Source: Pseudomonas sp. RIT623
Lineage (GTDB): Bacteria > Pseudomonadota > Gammaproteobacteria > Pseudomonadales > Pseudomonadaceae
Assembly (NCBI RefSeq): GCF_004519305.1
Contig: NZ_SOZA01000018.1
Span: 35,524 to 99,523, forward strand
DNA length: 64,000 bases
Direction of reading: 5' to 3'
Position numbers and translations under genes: made by a program. A model generated the notes under the pieces. That model was given only the letters and a program-made list of their open reading frames with translations. It was not told where the DNA came from and did not search any database. Numbering within the stretch: position 1 is the stretch's first letter; each line of letters starts with the position of its first letter. Below are positions 48,002-56,931 of the stretch, piece by piece.

Positions 48002-48988
48002 ATGAAAAAGCGCATCGTCGCCTACAAACGCCTGTCCGATGAACTGATGGCGCGCCTGCACGCGCAGGCCGAGGTGACCCTGGTGGAAGCGCCGGCCGCC
48101 GATGGCCTGGCGCGCTTGCGCGCGGCGCTGCCGGGCGCCCATGGCCTGCTGGGCGCCAGCCTGCGCCTGGACCGCGCGCTGCTCGACCTGGCGCCGCAGC
48201 TGGAGGTGATCTCCAGTGTGTCGGTGGGCGTGGACAACTACGATATCGCGGCGCTGGATCAGCGCGGGGTGCTGCTGACCAATACCCCAGACGTGCTCAC
48301 CGAAACCACCGCCGACACCGGTTTCGCGCTGATCCTGGCCTGTGCCCGGCGGGTGGTCGAGCTCGACGGCTGGATTCGCGCCGGCCACTGGCGGGCCGGG
48401 ATCGGCCCGGCGCAGTTCGGCTGCGACGTGCAGGGCAAGACCCTGGGCATCGTCGGCATGGGCCGTATCGGCGAGGCCCTGGCGCGGCGTGCCCACGCCG
48501 GTTTCGGCATGCGCGTGCTGTACCACACCCGCAGCCCGCGGCCCGAGGTGGAGGCGCGGTACGGCGCTGGCTATCGCAGCCTTGACGCGTTGCTGGCCGA
48601 GTCCGATTTCGTCTGCCTGTGCCTGCCGCTGACCGGCGCTACGCAAAACCTGATCGGCGCGCGCGAGCTGGCCCTGATGAAACCCTCGGCGATCCTGGTG
48701 AACATTTCCCGCGGCCGCGTGCTCGACGAGGTGGCACTGTTGCAGGCGCTGGCCGAGCGGCGCATTCGTGGTGCCGGGCTGGACGTGTTCGTGCAGGAGC
48801 CACTGGCGGTGGATTCGCCGCTGCTGCAACTGGACAACCTGGTGGTCACCCCGCATATCGGCTCGGCCACGCTGGAGACCCGCGAAGCCATGGCCCGTTG
48901 CGCAGTGGACAATCTGCTGGCCGCGCTGGCCGGCGAGCGGCCGGCAAACCTGGTCAACCCTGTGGCCTGGGAGCGGCGAAACAATTGA
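48002..48988 (+). CDS. kguD: 2-ketogluconate (6-phosphate) reductase
   Basis: KguD reduces 2-keto-6-phosphogluconate to 6-phosphogluconate, feeding the Entner-Doudoroff pathway. The 328-residue D-isomer-specific 2-hydroxyacid dehydrogenase has the NAD(P) motif LGIVGMGRIGEALARRA, catalytic Arg in NISRGRVLDEVAL, Glu in VFVQEPLAVDS and His in VTPHIGSATLETREAM. It starts ten bases after kguT. Confidence 0.93.
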   Translation: MKKRIVAYKRLSDELMARLHAQAEVTLVEAPAADGLARLRAALPGAHGLLGASLRLDRALLDLAPQLEVISSVSVGVDNYDIAALDQRGVLLTNTPDVLTETTADTGFALILACARRVVELDGWIRAGHWRAGIGPAQFGCDVQGKTLGIVGMGRIGEALARRAHAGFGMRVLYHTRSPRPEVEARYGAGYRSLDALLAESDFVCLCLPLTGATQNLIGARELALMKPSAILVNISRGRVLDEVALLQALAERRIRGAGLDVFVQEPLAVDSPLLQLDNLVVTPHIGSATLETREAMARCAVDNLLAALAGERPANLVNPVAWERRNN

Positions 48989-49054
48989 ACCTGGTGAGCG
49001 TCGCGCTTGCCTCATGTCTAGCAAAACAACAGCCTTTGTCTGGTTCGAGATCCC

Positions 49055-49121
49055 GGGGTCGCGCTGCGACCCCTTGGCAATTCAAGGTCGGCCACGCAAG
49101 ACAGCGCTGTCTTGTGTGGCC
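49055..49121 (+). terminator. Two strong hairpins between kguD and the gluconate dehydrogenase operon
   Basis: GGGGTCGC/GCGACCCC (49055-49062 with 49066-49073) and a 16-bp near-perfect stem from GGCCACGCAAGACAGC to GCTGTCTTGTGTGGCC (49090-49121) lie in the 200-base gap after kguD. Neither has a long T run. They may attenuate transcription into the downstream operon or stabilise the kgu mRNA. Confidence 0.5.
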
Positions 49122-49188
49122 GGCGGGATCTCCATTGGCGAAAAGGGCGACGATTCCCGTATGACCTGATCAACAGAGAGACATCCTC

Positions 49189-49935
49189 ATGTCCAAGGAC
49201 CAACCCGCCTCCGTGCAACCGGCGCGCCGGGCGTTCCTGCGCCAATCCCTGACCCTGATCCCGGTGGCGACCCTCGCCAGCACCGGACTGGGCGGTGCAG
49301 TGCTCGCCGACAGCGCCACCCCGACACCCGCTGAACCGGCCCGGCCGGTTACCGCGCGCGCCTACCAGCCGACCTTCTTCACCCAGGAGGAGTGGGCCTT
49401 CGTCAGCGCCGCCGTGGCCGTGCTCATTCCCACTGATGCCTTGGGTGCTGGCGCGGCCGATGCCGGCGTGCCCGAGTTCATCGACCGCCAGCTCAACACC
49501 CGCTACGGCAGTGGCGGGCTGTGGTACATGCAAGGGCCATTCCACCCCGACGCCCCCAGCGAGCTGGGCTACCAGCTCAAGCTCAACCCCCAGGAAATCT
49601 ACCGGCTGGGCATCGCCGAGACCGACGCCTGGTGCAAGGCGCAGCTCGGCAAGGCGTTCGCCCAGCTCGATCTTGCGCGCCAGCAGCAGGTACTGGAGGC
49701 CCTGGACGGCGGCACGGCGACATTTGCCTCGTTGCCGGCGGCCACCTTCTTCAACATGCTCTGGCTCAACACCCGCGAAGGCTTTTTCAGCGATCCGCTG
49801 CACGGCGGCAACCAGGGTTTGGTCGGTTGGAAGCTGGTGGGCTTCCCCGGCGCTCGCGCCGATTTCATGGACTGGGTGGAGCGCGACGAGCGTTATCCGT
49901 TCCCGCCGGTCTCCATCAGCGGCGAGCGGGGGTAA
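49189..49935 (+). CDS. Gluconate 2-dehydrogenase small (gamma) subunit, Tat-exported
   Basis: The 248-residue protein has a twin-arginine signal (PARRAFLRQSLTLIPVATLA) followed by the gluconate 2-dehydrogenase subunit 3 domain: WAFVSAAVAVLIPTDALGAG, AGVPEFIDRQLNTRYG, LWYMQGPF and GFFSDPLHGGNQGLVGWKLV. The small subunit carries the flavoprotein partner across the membrane. It is the first of three genes for the membrane-bound enzyme. Confidence 0.92.
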   Translation: MSKDQPASVQPARRAFLRQSLTLIPVATLASTGLGGAVLADSATPTPAEPARPVTARAYQPTFFTQEEWAFVSAAVAVLIPTDALGAGAADAGVPEFIDRQLNTRYGSGGLWYMQGPFHPDAPSELGYQLKLNPQEIYRLGIAETDAWCKAQLGKAFAQLDLARQQQVLEALDGGTATFASLPAATFFNMLWLNTREGFFSDPLHGGNQGLVGWKLVGFPGARADFMDWVERDERYPFPPVSISGERG

Positions 49936-49937
49936 GC

Positions 49938-51722
49938 ATGAGCCAGATGAAAAAAGTCGATGTAGTCATCGTCGGGTTCGGCTGGGCCGGGGCGATCATG
50001 GCCAAGGAGCTGACAGAGGCCGGCCTGCAGGTGGTTGCCCTGGAGCGAGGCCCGGCCCGGGACACCTACCCGGATGGCGTCTACCCGCAGACCATGGACG
50101 AGCTGACCTACAACTCGCGCAAGAAGCTGTTCATGGACATCTCCCGCGAGACCGTGACCCTGCGCCACAGCGTCAACGACGTGGCCGTGCCGTATCGCCA
50201 GTTCGGCGCCTTCCTGCCCGGCACCGGCACGGGTGGGGCGGGGCTGCACTGGTCCGGCGTGCATTTTCGCGTCGACCCGGTGGAGCTGCGCCTGCGCAGC
50301 CACTACGAGGAGCGCTACGGCAAGGCCTTCATCCCCGAAGGCATGACCATCCAGGACTTCGGCGTGAGCTACGAAGAGCTCGAGCCGTACTTCGATTTCG
50401 CCGAGAAGGTGTTCGGCACCTCCGGCACGGCCTGGTCGATCAAGGGCCAGGTGGTGGGCCGCGACAAGGGCGGCAACCCGTTCGCCGCCGACCGCTCCAG
50501 CGACTTCCCGCTGGTGGCGCAGAAGAACACCGTGTCGGCGCAACTGTTCGAGAAGGCCGCCCGTGAAGTCGGCTATCACCCCTACAACCTGCCGTCGGCC
50601 AACACCTCCGGGCCTTACACCAACCCGTACGGCGCGCAGATGGGACCGTGCAACTTCTGTGGTTACTGCAGCGGCTATGCCTGCTACATGTACTCCAAGG
50701 CCTCGCCCAACGTGAACATCCTGCCGGCCCTGCGCCAGGTGCCCAACTTCGAGTTGCGCAACAATGCCCATGTGCTGCGGGTCAACCTGACCGAGGACAA
50801 ACGCCTGGCCACCGGCGTGACCTATGTCGATAGCCAGGGGCGCGAGGTCGAGCAACCGGCCGACCTGGTGATCCTCGGCGCCTTCCAGTACAACAACGTG
50901 CGCCTGATGCTGCTCTCGGGCATCGGCAAGCCTTACGATCCGGTCAGTAACCAAGGCGTGGTGGGGCGCAACTTCGCCTACCAGAACATCTCCACCGTGA
51001 CCGCGTTCTTCGACCGCGACAGCCACCACACCAACCCCTTCATCGGTGCCGGCGGCAACGGTGTGGCGGTAGACGATTTCAATGCCGATAACTTCGACCA
51101 TGGCCCCCACGGTTTCGTCGGCGGCTCGCCGTTCTGGGTCAACCAGGCGGGCGCTAAGCCGATCTCCGGCACCAAGGTGCCGCCGGGCACGCCGAAATGG
51201 GGCAGTGGCTGGAAGGCCGCGGTGGCCGACAGCTACCGGCACATGCTGTCGATGGACGCCCACGGCGCGCACCAGTCCTACCGCGACAACTACCTCGACC
51301 TGGACCCGGTGTACAAGGACGCCTACGGCCAGCCGTTGCTGCGCATGACCTTCGACTGGAAAGACAACGACGTGAAGATGAACCGCTTCATGGTCGAGCG
51401 CATGGGCAAGATCGCCGAGGCCATGGGGCCCAAGGCGATCAGCGCGGGCAAAAAGGCCTTCGGCCAGCACTTCGATGCCTCCTCCTACCAGACCACTCAC
51501 CTCAATGGCGGCGCAATCATGGGCACCGACCCGAAGACCAGCGCGCTCAACCGCTACCTGCAATGCTGGGACGTGCACAACGTGTTCGTGCCTGGCGCCT
51601 CGGCCTTCCCCCAGGGCCTGGGCTACAACCCCACCGGGCTGGTGGCGGCGTTGACCTACTGGTCGGCGCGGGCGATCCGCGAACGCTATCTTAAGAACCC
51701 CGGCCCACTGGTGCAGGCATGA
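49938..51722 (+). CDS. Gluconate 2-dehydrogenase flavoprotein (GMC oxidoreductase) subunit
   Basis: The 594-residue subunit oxidises gluconate to 2-ketogluconate in the periplasm using FAD. It shows the Rossmann motif DVVIVGFGWAGAIMAKELTE, the flavin attachment/loop GTGTGGAGLHWSGVHFRVDP, CNFCGYCSGYACYMYSKASP (a Cys cluster typical of this group), and a C-terminal NGGAIMGTDPKTSALNRYLQ and VFVPGASAFPQGLGYNPTGL. It has no signal of its own and should be co-exported with the Tat subunit. It starts two bases after that gene. Confidence 0.94.
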   Translation: MSQMKKVDVVIVGFGWAGAIMAKELTEAGLQVVALERGPARDTYPDGVYPQTMDELTYNSRKKLFMDISRETVTLRHSVNDVAVPYRQFGAFLPGTGTGGAGLHWSGVHFRVDPVELRLRSHYEERYGKAFIPEGMTIQDFGVSYEELEPYFDFAEKVFGTSGTAWSIKGQVVGRDKGGNPFAADRSSDFPLVAQKNTVSAQLFEKAAREVGYHPYNLPSANTSGPYTNPYGAQMGPCNFCGYCSGYACYMYSKASPNVNILPALRQVPNFELRNNAHVLRVNLTEDKRLATGVTYVDSQGREVEQPADLVILGAFQYNNVRLMLLSGIGKPYDPVSNQGVVGRNFAYQNISTVTAFFDRDSHHTNPFIGAGGNGVAVDDFNADNFDHGPHGFVGGSPFWVNQAGAKPISGTKVPPGTPKWGSGWKAAVADSYRHMLSMDAHGAHQSYRDNYLDLDPVYKDAYGQPLLRMTFDWKDNDVKMNRFMVERMGKIAEAMGPKAISAGKKAFGQHFDASSYQTTHLNGGAIMGTDPKTSALNRYLQCWDVHNVFVPGASAFPQGLGYNPTGLVAALTYWSARAIRERYLKNPGPLVQA

Positions 51723-51733
51723 GGAGGCCGGTC

Positions 51734-53053
51734 ATGAAACTCAAGACACTGTTCATCGCCATGCTCGGCCTGGGTGCGAGCACCTTGCTGCACGCCGCCG
51801 ACGGCGTCGATCCAGCCTTGGTCAAACAGGGCGAGTACCTGGCCCGTGCCGGCGACTGCGTGGCCTGCCACACCGCCAAGGGCGGCAAGCCGTTCGCCGG
51901 CGGGCTGCCGATGGAAACACCCATCGGCACCCTGTACTCGACCAATATCACCCCGCACGCCAGCGGCATCGGCCAGTACCGCTACGAAGACTTCGAGCGC
52001 GCCGTGCGCCAGGGCATCGGCAAGGATGGCAGCACGCTGTATCCGGCCATGCCATACCCGTCCTATGCCCGGGTCAGCGATCAGGACATGCAGGCGCTGT
52101 ATGCCTACTTCATGCACGGCGTGCAGCCGGTGGCGCAGCAGAACAAGGCCAGCGACATCCCTTGGCCATTGAGCATGCGCTGGCCGCTGGCGTTCTGGCG
52201 TGGGTTGTTCGCGCCCGAGGTCAAGCCGTTCGAGGCTGCAGGGCGTGATCCGGTGGTGGCGCGAGGTGCCTACCTGGTCGAAGGGCTGGGCCATTGCGGG
52301 GCCTGTCATACGCCACGGGCGATCACCATGCAGGAAAAGGCGTTGGATACCACCGACGGTGATGCCTTCCTGGCCGGCAGCGCACCGCTGGAGGGCTGGA
52401 TCGCCAAGAGCCTGCGCGGCGACCACAAGGACGGCCTGGGCAGTTGGAACGAGGCGCAGATCGTCGCCTTCCTCAAGACCGGCCGCAACGAGCGCACCGC
52501 GGTGTTCGGCGGCATGAGCGACGTGGTCGAGCACAGCATGCAGTACATGAGCGATGCCGACCTGACGGCCATTGCCCGCTACCTGAAGACCTTGCCGCCG
52601 AGCAACCCGGACGACCAGCCGTTCCAGGCGGACCCCAGCGTGGCCCAGGCGCTGTGGCAAGGCAATGACCGCAAGACGGGCGCGGCGTTGTACGTGGACA
52701 ACTGCGGGGCTTGCCACCGTACCGACGGCCAGGGCTATGCCCGGGTGTTCCCGGCGCTGGCGGGCAATCCGGTGGTGCAGGGGCAGGATGCCACCTCGCT
52801 GATCCACATCGTGCTGGAAGGCGCGACCCTGCCGGCCACGGCGAGCGCGCCGTCGACGTTCAGCATGCCCGGCTTCGGCTGGCGGCTGTCGGACCAGCAG
52901 GTGGCCGATGTGGTCAACTTCATTCGCAGCAGCTGGGGCAACCAGGCCGCGGCGGTGACCGCGGGGCAGGTGGCGGCGCTGCGCAAGGCGGCACCGGTGC
53001 CGCTCAAGGCGCAGACGCTGATCGGCGATACCACGGGGATTACCGAGCCTTGA
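51734..53053 (+). CDS. Gluconate 2-dehydrogenase tri-heme cytochrome c subunit
   Basis: The 439-residue precursor has a signal peptide (KLKTLFIAMLGLGASTLLHA) and three c-type heme motifs: DCVACHT, HCGACHTPR and NCGACHRTDG. It passes electrons from the flavoprotein to ubiquinone or the respiratory chain. ATG 51734 has AGGAGG six bases upstream; an ATG five codons earlier overlaps the flavoprotein stop and is less likely. This completes the three-gene operon. Confidence 0.94.
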   Translation: MKLKTLFIAMLGLGASTLLHAADGVDPALVKQGEYLARAGDCVACHTAKGGKPFAGGLPMETPIGTLYSTNITPHASGIGQYRYEDFERAVRQGIGKDGSTLYPAMPYPSYARVSDQDMQALYAYFMHGVQPVAQQNKASDIPWPLSMRWPLAFWRGLFAPEVKPFEAAGRDPVVARGAYLVEGLGHCGACHTPRAITMQEKALDTTDGDAFLAGSAPLEGWIAKSLRGDHKDGLGSWNEAQIVAFLKTGRNERTAVFGGMSDVVEHSMQYMSDADLTAIARYLKTLPPSNPDDQPFQADPSVAQALWQGNDRKTGAALYVDNCGACHRTDGQGYARVFPALAGNPVVQGQDATSLIHIVLEGATLPATASAPSTFSMPGFGWRLSDQQVADVVNFIRSSWGNQAAAVTAGQVAALRKAAPVPLKAQTLIGDTTGITEP

Positions 53054-53082
53054 TCGACAGGCCCGATTGACCGGGAGGTGTT

Positions 53083-53144
53083 GTGGGAGGGGGCTTGCCC
53101 CGCGATGGCCGCTTGGCCAGATCGCGGGGCAAGCCCGCTCCCAC
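53083..53144. repeat. REP-type palindrome after the gluconate dehydrogenase operon
   Basis: GTGGGAGGGGGCTTGCCCCG and its inverse CGGGGCAAGCCCGCTCCCAC flank a GGCCGCTTGGCC centre, forming a long stem 30 bases past the stop. It is a variant of the P. putida REP and probably also ends transcription. Confidence 0.8.
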
Positions 53145-53240
53145 CGGTTGCCGATTACGCCGCTGAATACCTCGAAATCACTTCAACATGTTCTAATAAA
53201 TTACATTTCATATAACTCATAACCATTTGAATTATATGAA

Positions 53241-53570
53241 TTATTTTTTAGCAACTGCGTGCTGGGCACATTGCTCGTAATACGTCTGCTTGATCGCCGC
53301 CGGCTTCAGCCGCGAGCGGCTGTTGTACGTCTGCTCGGTGATCCCGAACGCCGTCATGCGCATCCATGGCTTGGCGAACTTGCGTACCTGCAGCTTCTTG
53401 CGCGTGGCGTACAGGGTCACCCCGGAAAGCTTGGCCTGTTGCGCCTCGGCGGCGATCTGCGCGCCCCAGCCGCACACCTGGCGATCGTTCTGGCTCAGGG
53501 CCCGGGCCTGGGCGCCGAAGGCGGTCGTGGCCAGCAGGCACCCAGCCACGGTTGCTAGAATTACGCGCAT
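53241..53570 (-). CDS. Small secreted hypothetical protein
   Basis: The 109-residue precursor has a signal peptide (RVILATVAGCLLATTAFGA, cut before QARA) and a mature domain with two cysteines (RQVCGWGAQIAAEAQ and YYEQCAQHAVAKK), probably one disulphide. It is basic and mostly helical with an RKKLQVRKFAKPWMRMTAF segment. The AT-rich stretch 53160-53245 downstream contrasts with the surroundings. Function is unknown. Confidence 0.65.
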   Translation of the reverse strand: MRVILATVAGCLLATTAFGAQARALSQNDRQVCGWGAQIAAEAQQAKLSGVTLYATRKKLQVRKFAKPWMRMTAFGITEQTYNSRSRLKPAAIKQTYYEQCAQHAVAKK

Positions 53571-53644
53571 GTTGCTGTCCTAAGCATCTGAAGGAAAACG
53601 AAGTTTGCCCGCGCTTTCGACGCCTGGGGGCCAGCAGTTTGCCG

Positions 53645-54295
53645 TCAGGCGATGGCCATTTGCAGGCCATCGCGGCTGTGCGCGCGCAGCGATTGCAGGG
53701 CCAGGGCGGCAACCCACAACACGCTGATGCCGTAGTTGAGGCGCTGGTACAGGCCGAACAGTTCACCGCCTTGCGCGGCTTTGGCCATCAGCACCACGGT
53801 GATCATCGCCAGCACCGAGCACAGCAGTGACCACCTTCCCAGCCACGGGGAGCCTGCCACACGTTTGCCCAGCCAGATCCACAACACGCTGGCCAGGGTC
53901 AGCGAGAGGAACATCAGCAGGCCGCTGAGGTTGTGCATCTGTTGCGAGAACGACGGCTCCAGCAGCGCGCAGCCCTGGTCGCAGGGGAACCAGCCGGTAC
54001 CCAGGCTGCCGACAGCGTGCAACAGCACCAGCCCCGCGCTCGACCGAGCCAGCCCCGAGTAGCGCCAGCGCCGCGCCAGGCCCCAGGCGAACAGGCCGAA
54101 GAGCAACGCCAGCGGGAAGTTGTTGACCCAGGGCGAGAGGCCATGGGTCGGCGCACCGACCGCGCCGAGCTGGCTCATGGCCTACTGCAGATGGTCGTAG
54201 CCGGGATAGGCCAGGGCGGTCAGGCCAACGCCCGACAGCAGCCAGAGCGGAATGAGCAGGCCTGTGGCGAGCAGCAGGCGATCGAACGTCTTCAT
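53645..54295 (-). pseudogene. DUF998 membrane protein gene interrupted by an in-frame amber codon
   Basis: Read from ATG 54295 (AAGGAAACCGC upstream), the frame gives KTFDRLLLATGLLIPLWLLS, then TALAYPGYDHLQ, a TAG at 54184-54182, and continues in the same frame as AMSQLGAVGAPTHGLSPWVN and about five more transmembrane helices to 53645. PGYDH(L)xQxMSQLGA is the normal DUF998 N-terminal block, so the TAG stands where a sense codon (one base from CAG, Gln) is expected. The downstream part alone, from ATG 54178, would lack the first membrane helix. This is either a point-mutated gene, read-through or a base error. Confidence 0.78.
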
Positions 54296-54359
54296 GCGGT
54301 TTCCTTCCTTGGAGAGAGCAGGTCGCAGCCTACAGCGCGGGCATGACCGATGGCCAGGC

Positions 54360-55175
54360 TCAATCGCCAACGAGCAGCATCACCAACAGTACGCAGGCCA
54401 GCAGCGCCAGGTAGGCCCGGGCATGCACATGGTCGGGGATGCGCCCCAGCAAGGGCGCGGCCAGGTGCATGCCCAACCAGGCGCCGACCGTCATCACCAG
54501 CGCGGCGCGCAGGTCGATCAGCCCGAGCAGGCCGGCGCCAAGGTCAGCCTGACTACTTGGCACCAGGGCATAGACCAGCGTGGCCACCAGGGCCATGGGC
54601 AGCGACAGCGGATTGGCCATGGCGGTGGCGGTGCGCATGCTGGCGCCGCGGCGGCGCATCAGCGGCACGGTCATCACGCTGCCACCGACGCCCAGCAGCG
54701 CCGCCAGCGCGCCGATGGGCAGGCCGGCCAGGGTCGCGCCGGCACGGCTCATTCCAGCCAGTGCCTGCCCGCCTGTGCGGACGAAGCCCGGGCGCAGCCA
54801 GGCATCGAGCAGGCTGAGCAGGAGATAGGCGATGAACAACCCGCGCAGCCAGGCGCTGGTCACGTACAGGGCGGCCCAGGCGCCGAGCAGGGCGCCAACG
54901 GCAATGGCCGGCGCCAGGGGGCGTACCAGGTCCCAGCGCAGGCTGCCGGCGCGGTGGTGGCGCCAGGTGGCCAGGGCGCTGCTGAAGATCATCAGCGTGG
55001 CCGAGGTGGCCACGGCGATCTGCATGGCATGCTCCGCCACGGCCGTGCCGGCGCCGTGGCTGGTGAGCAGCAGGGCATAGAGCAGCGGCACGGCGAAGAA
55101 CCCGCCGCCGAAGCCGAACAGCAAGGTGGTGACGCCGGCACACAGGCCGAACAGGCCAAGCAGGGGGTAGAGCAT
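54360..55175 (-). CDS. TSUP-family (TauE/SafE) membrane transporter
   Basis: The 271-residue protein has about eight transmembrane helices in two repeats: LLGLFGLCAGVTTLLFGFGG with GGGFFAVPLL, and later LAGLPIGALAALLGVGGSVM with TVPLMRRRGASMRTATAMAN. These are TauE/SafE signatures for transporters of sulphonates or other small anions. ATG 55175 follows GAGGC; the upstream extension is not coding. It is divergent from the AraC gene, which probably regulates it. Confidence 0.88.
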   Translation of the reverse strand: MLYPLLGLFGLCAGVTTLLFGFGGGFFAVPLLYALLLTSHGAGTAVAEHAMQIAVATSATLMIFSSALATWRHHRAGSLRWDLVRPLAPAIAVGALLGAWAALYVTSAWLRGLFIAYLLLSLLDAWLRPGFVRTGGQALAGMSRAGATLAGLPIGALAALLGVGGSVMTVPLMRRRGASMRTATAMANPLSLPMALVATLVYALVPSSQADLGAGLLGLIDLRAALVMTVGAWLGMHLAAPLLGRIPDHVHARAYLALLACVLLVMLLVGD

Positions 55176-55284
55176 GGGAACAGCCTCAGGGCCAGGACAG
55201 GGGCTCTCAGCGTAGGTGCCTGCCCCTTGGCTGGCTTGCGCCAGTTGGCCAATAATCATCGCATCACGGCCAGAGCCTGCTGTC
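55176..55284. promoter_or_regulatory. Divergent promoter region between TSUP and AraC genes
   Basis: This 109-base gap holds both promoters. TTGGCTGGCTTGCGCCAGTT followed by GGCCAA (about 55228-55253) is an imperfect inverted repeat and a plausible site for the AraC-type regulator. Confidence 0.4.
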
Positions 55285-56052
55285 ATGCGCAATGTTCCCC
55301 TGTCCCAGATCGATGCCACCCCCCGTGCGGTACTGGCCATCGCTACCGATTACCCGCCCGACACCCTGTTGCCCAGGCATGTCCATCGCCGGGCGCAATT
55401 TCTTTATGGGATGAGCGGGCTGATGGAGGTGCTGACCGACGATGGCGCCTGGGTCATTCCACCCGGCAGCGGCGTGTGGATTCCTCCCGGCAAGCCGCAC
55501 CAGGTACGCATGCGCGGCGTGAGTACCCGCAGCCTGTACATCGAGCCGACAGCGCTGCCCCGCTCAGGGCCGCTATGCGAGGCATTGCGCGTCGAACCGC
55601 TGCTGCACCAGCTGTTGCTGGCCAGCGCCGAAGTGCCGGCCCTGCATGACGAGGCGGGGCGCGACGGCCTGCTGCTGGGGCTGCTGTTGCACGAGCTGGG
55701 CCAGGCCGAGCGCCTGCCGCTGTTCGCGCCGATGCCGAGGGAGCCACGTTTGGCGGCCCTGTGCCAGGCGTTCCTGGCGCAGCCGTTGATCCATGCCCGC
55801 GCCGAGGCCTGGGCCCGTCAACTCAACTGCAGCCCGCGCACCTTCAGCCGGCGTTTTCGCGAGCAGACCGGGCTGTCGTTCGGCCAATGGCGCCAGCAGG
55901 CCTGCCTGATGGCGGCGGTGACCCGCCTGGCGGCGGGCGAGGCGGTGACGGCCATCGCCCTGGACCTGGGCTACGAGAGCCCCAGCGCATTTTCCAGCCT
56001 GTACCGCAAGGTCATGGGTCACACGCCCTCGGCGGCGCGCCAGGGCGCATGA
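55285..56052 (+). CDS. AraC-family regulator with N-terminal cupin
   Basis: The 255-residue protein has an N-terminal cupin sensor (LLPRHVHRRAQFLYGMSGLM, PGSGVWIPPGKPHQVRM) and a C-terminal AraC double helix-turn-helix (WARQLNCSPRTFSRRFREQT, AIALDLGYESPSAFSSLYRK with GHTPSAAR end). It resembles regulators that control a divergent membrane exporter, matching the adjacent TSUP gene. Start ATG 55285 begins the cupin. Confidence 0.87.
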   Translation: MRNVPLSQIDATPRAVLAIATDYPPDTLLPRHVHRRAQFLYGMSGLMEVLTDDGAWVIPPGSGVWIPPGKPHQVRMRGVSTRSLYIEPTALPRSGPLCEALRVEPLLHQLLLASAEVPALHDEAGRDGLLLGLLLHELGQAERLPLFAPMPREPRLAALCQAFLAQPLIHARAEAWARQLNCSPRTFSRRFREQTGLSFGQWRQQACLMAAVTRLAAGEAVTAIALDLGYESPSAFSSLYRKVMGHTPSAARQGA

Positions 56053-56073
56053 AAACCCGCCCGGACGTATGTG

Positions 56074-56084
56074 ATCGTACAACT
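56074..56084. promoter_or_regulatory. Candidate GntR operator upstream of its own gene
   Basis: ATCGTACAACT (within GTGATCGTACAAC) lies about 50 bases before the GntR start. The same 11 bases occur before kdgD at 62682. It is a plausible site for autoregulation. Confidence 0.55.
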
Positions 56085-56131
56085 GCTTGCGCTATCATCG
56101 CGCCTGTCTTCCACAACCAGACAGACAGGGC

Positions 56132-56881
56132 ATGACAGAGCAGCAGGTACAGGCACGGGCCCGGCGCAAGCCACGCAGTCTGGCCCAGGAACTGGTCACG
56201 GTGCTGACCGAGCGCATTCGCAGCGGCCAGCTCAAGCGCGGCGACAAGCTGCCCACCGAATCGCAGATCATGGCCGAGGAGGGGGTCAGCCGCACCGTGG
56301 TGCGTGAGGCCATTTCGCGGCTGCAGGCCGCAGGCCAGGTAGAGACCCGCCACGGTATCGGCACCTTCGTGCTGGACACCCCAAGCACCGGGGGTTTTCG
56401 TATCGACCCGGCGACCATCGTCACCCTGCGCGAGGTGCTGGCGGTGCTGGAGTTGCGCATTGCCCTGGAGATCGAGTCGGCGGGCCTGGCGGCCGAGCGT
56501 CGCAGCGACGAGCAACTGGCCGGCATGCGCGCCGCGCTGGACGAGCTCAACGAGGGCGCGGCCCATGCCTCGGATGCGGTGTCGGCGGACTTCCAGTTCC
56601 ACCTGCGCATCGCCCAGGCCAGCGGCAATCACTACTTCGCCGACATCATCAATCACCTGGGCACCAGCATCATCCCGCGTACCCGGCTCAACTCGGCGCG
56701 CCTGGCCCATGACGACCAGGCGCATTACATGAGCCGGTTGATGCACGAGCACGAGGCGATCTACGAGGCTATCGCCCGGCGCGACAGCGAAGGCGCCAAG
56801 ATGGCCATGCGCATGCACCTGAGCAACAGCCGCGAACGCCTGCGCCAGGCCCATGAAGAGGCCGAGGCGCAGCGGGGCTGA
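56132..56881 (+). CDS. GntR/FadR-family (FCD) regulator of aldarate catabolism
   Basis: The 249-residue regulator has an N-terminal winged helix (LAQELVTVLTERIRSGQLKR, GDKLPTESQIMAEEGVSRTV, VREAISRLQAAGQVETRHGI) and a C-terminal FCD helical domain (LRIALEIESAGLAAERRSDE, DFQFHLRIAQASGNHYFADI, HEHEAIYEAIARRD with metal-type His). It lies tail to tail with the KGSA dehydrogenase gene and is probably the regulator of the glucarate/galactarate block. ATG 56132 starts the protein. Confidence 0.88.
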   Translation: MTEQQVQARARRKPRSLAQELVTVLTERIRSGQLKRGDKLPTESQIMAEEGVSRTVVREAISRLQAAGQVETRHGIGTFVLDTPSTGGFRIDPATIVTLREVLAVLELRIALEIESAGLAAERRSDEQLAGMRAALDELNEGAAHASDAVSADFQFHLRIAQASGNHYFADIINHLGTSIIPRTRLNSARLAHDDQAHYMSRLMHEHEAIYEAIARRDSEGAKMAMRMHLSNSRERLRQAHEEAEAQRG

Positions 56882-56931
56882 TCACGTTGGTAGGGGCCGA
56901 AAAGCGGCCCCCTATGACGCTTTCAGGGCGC

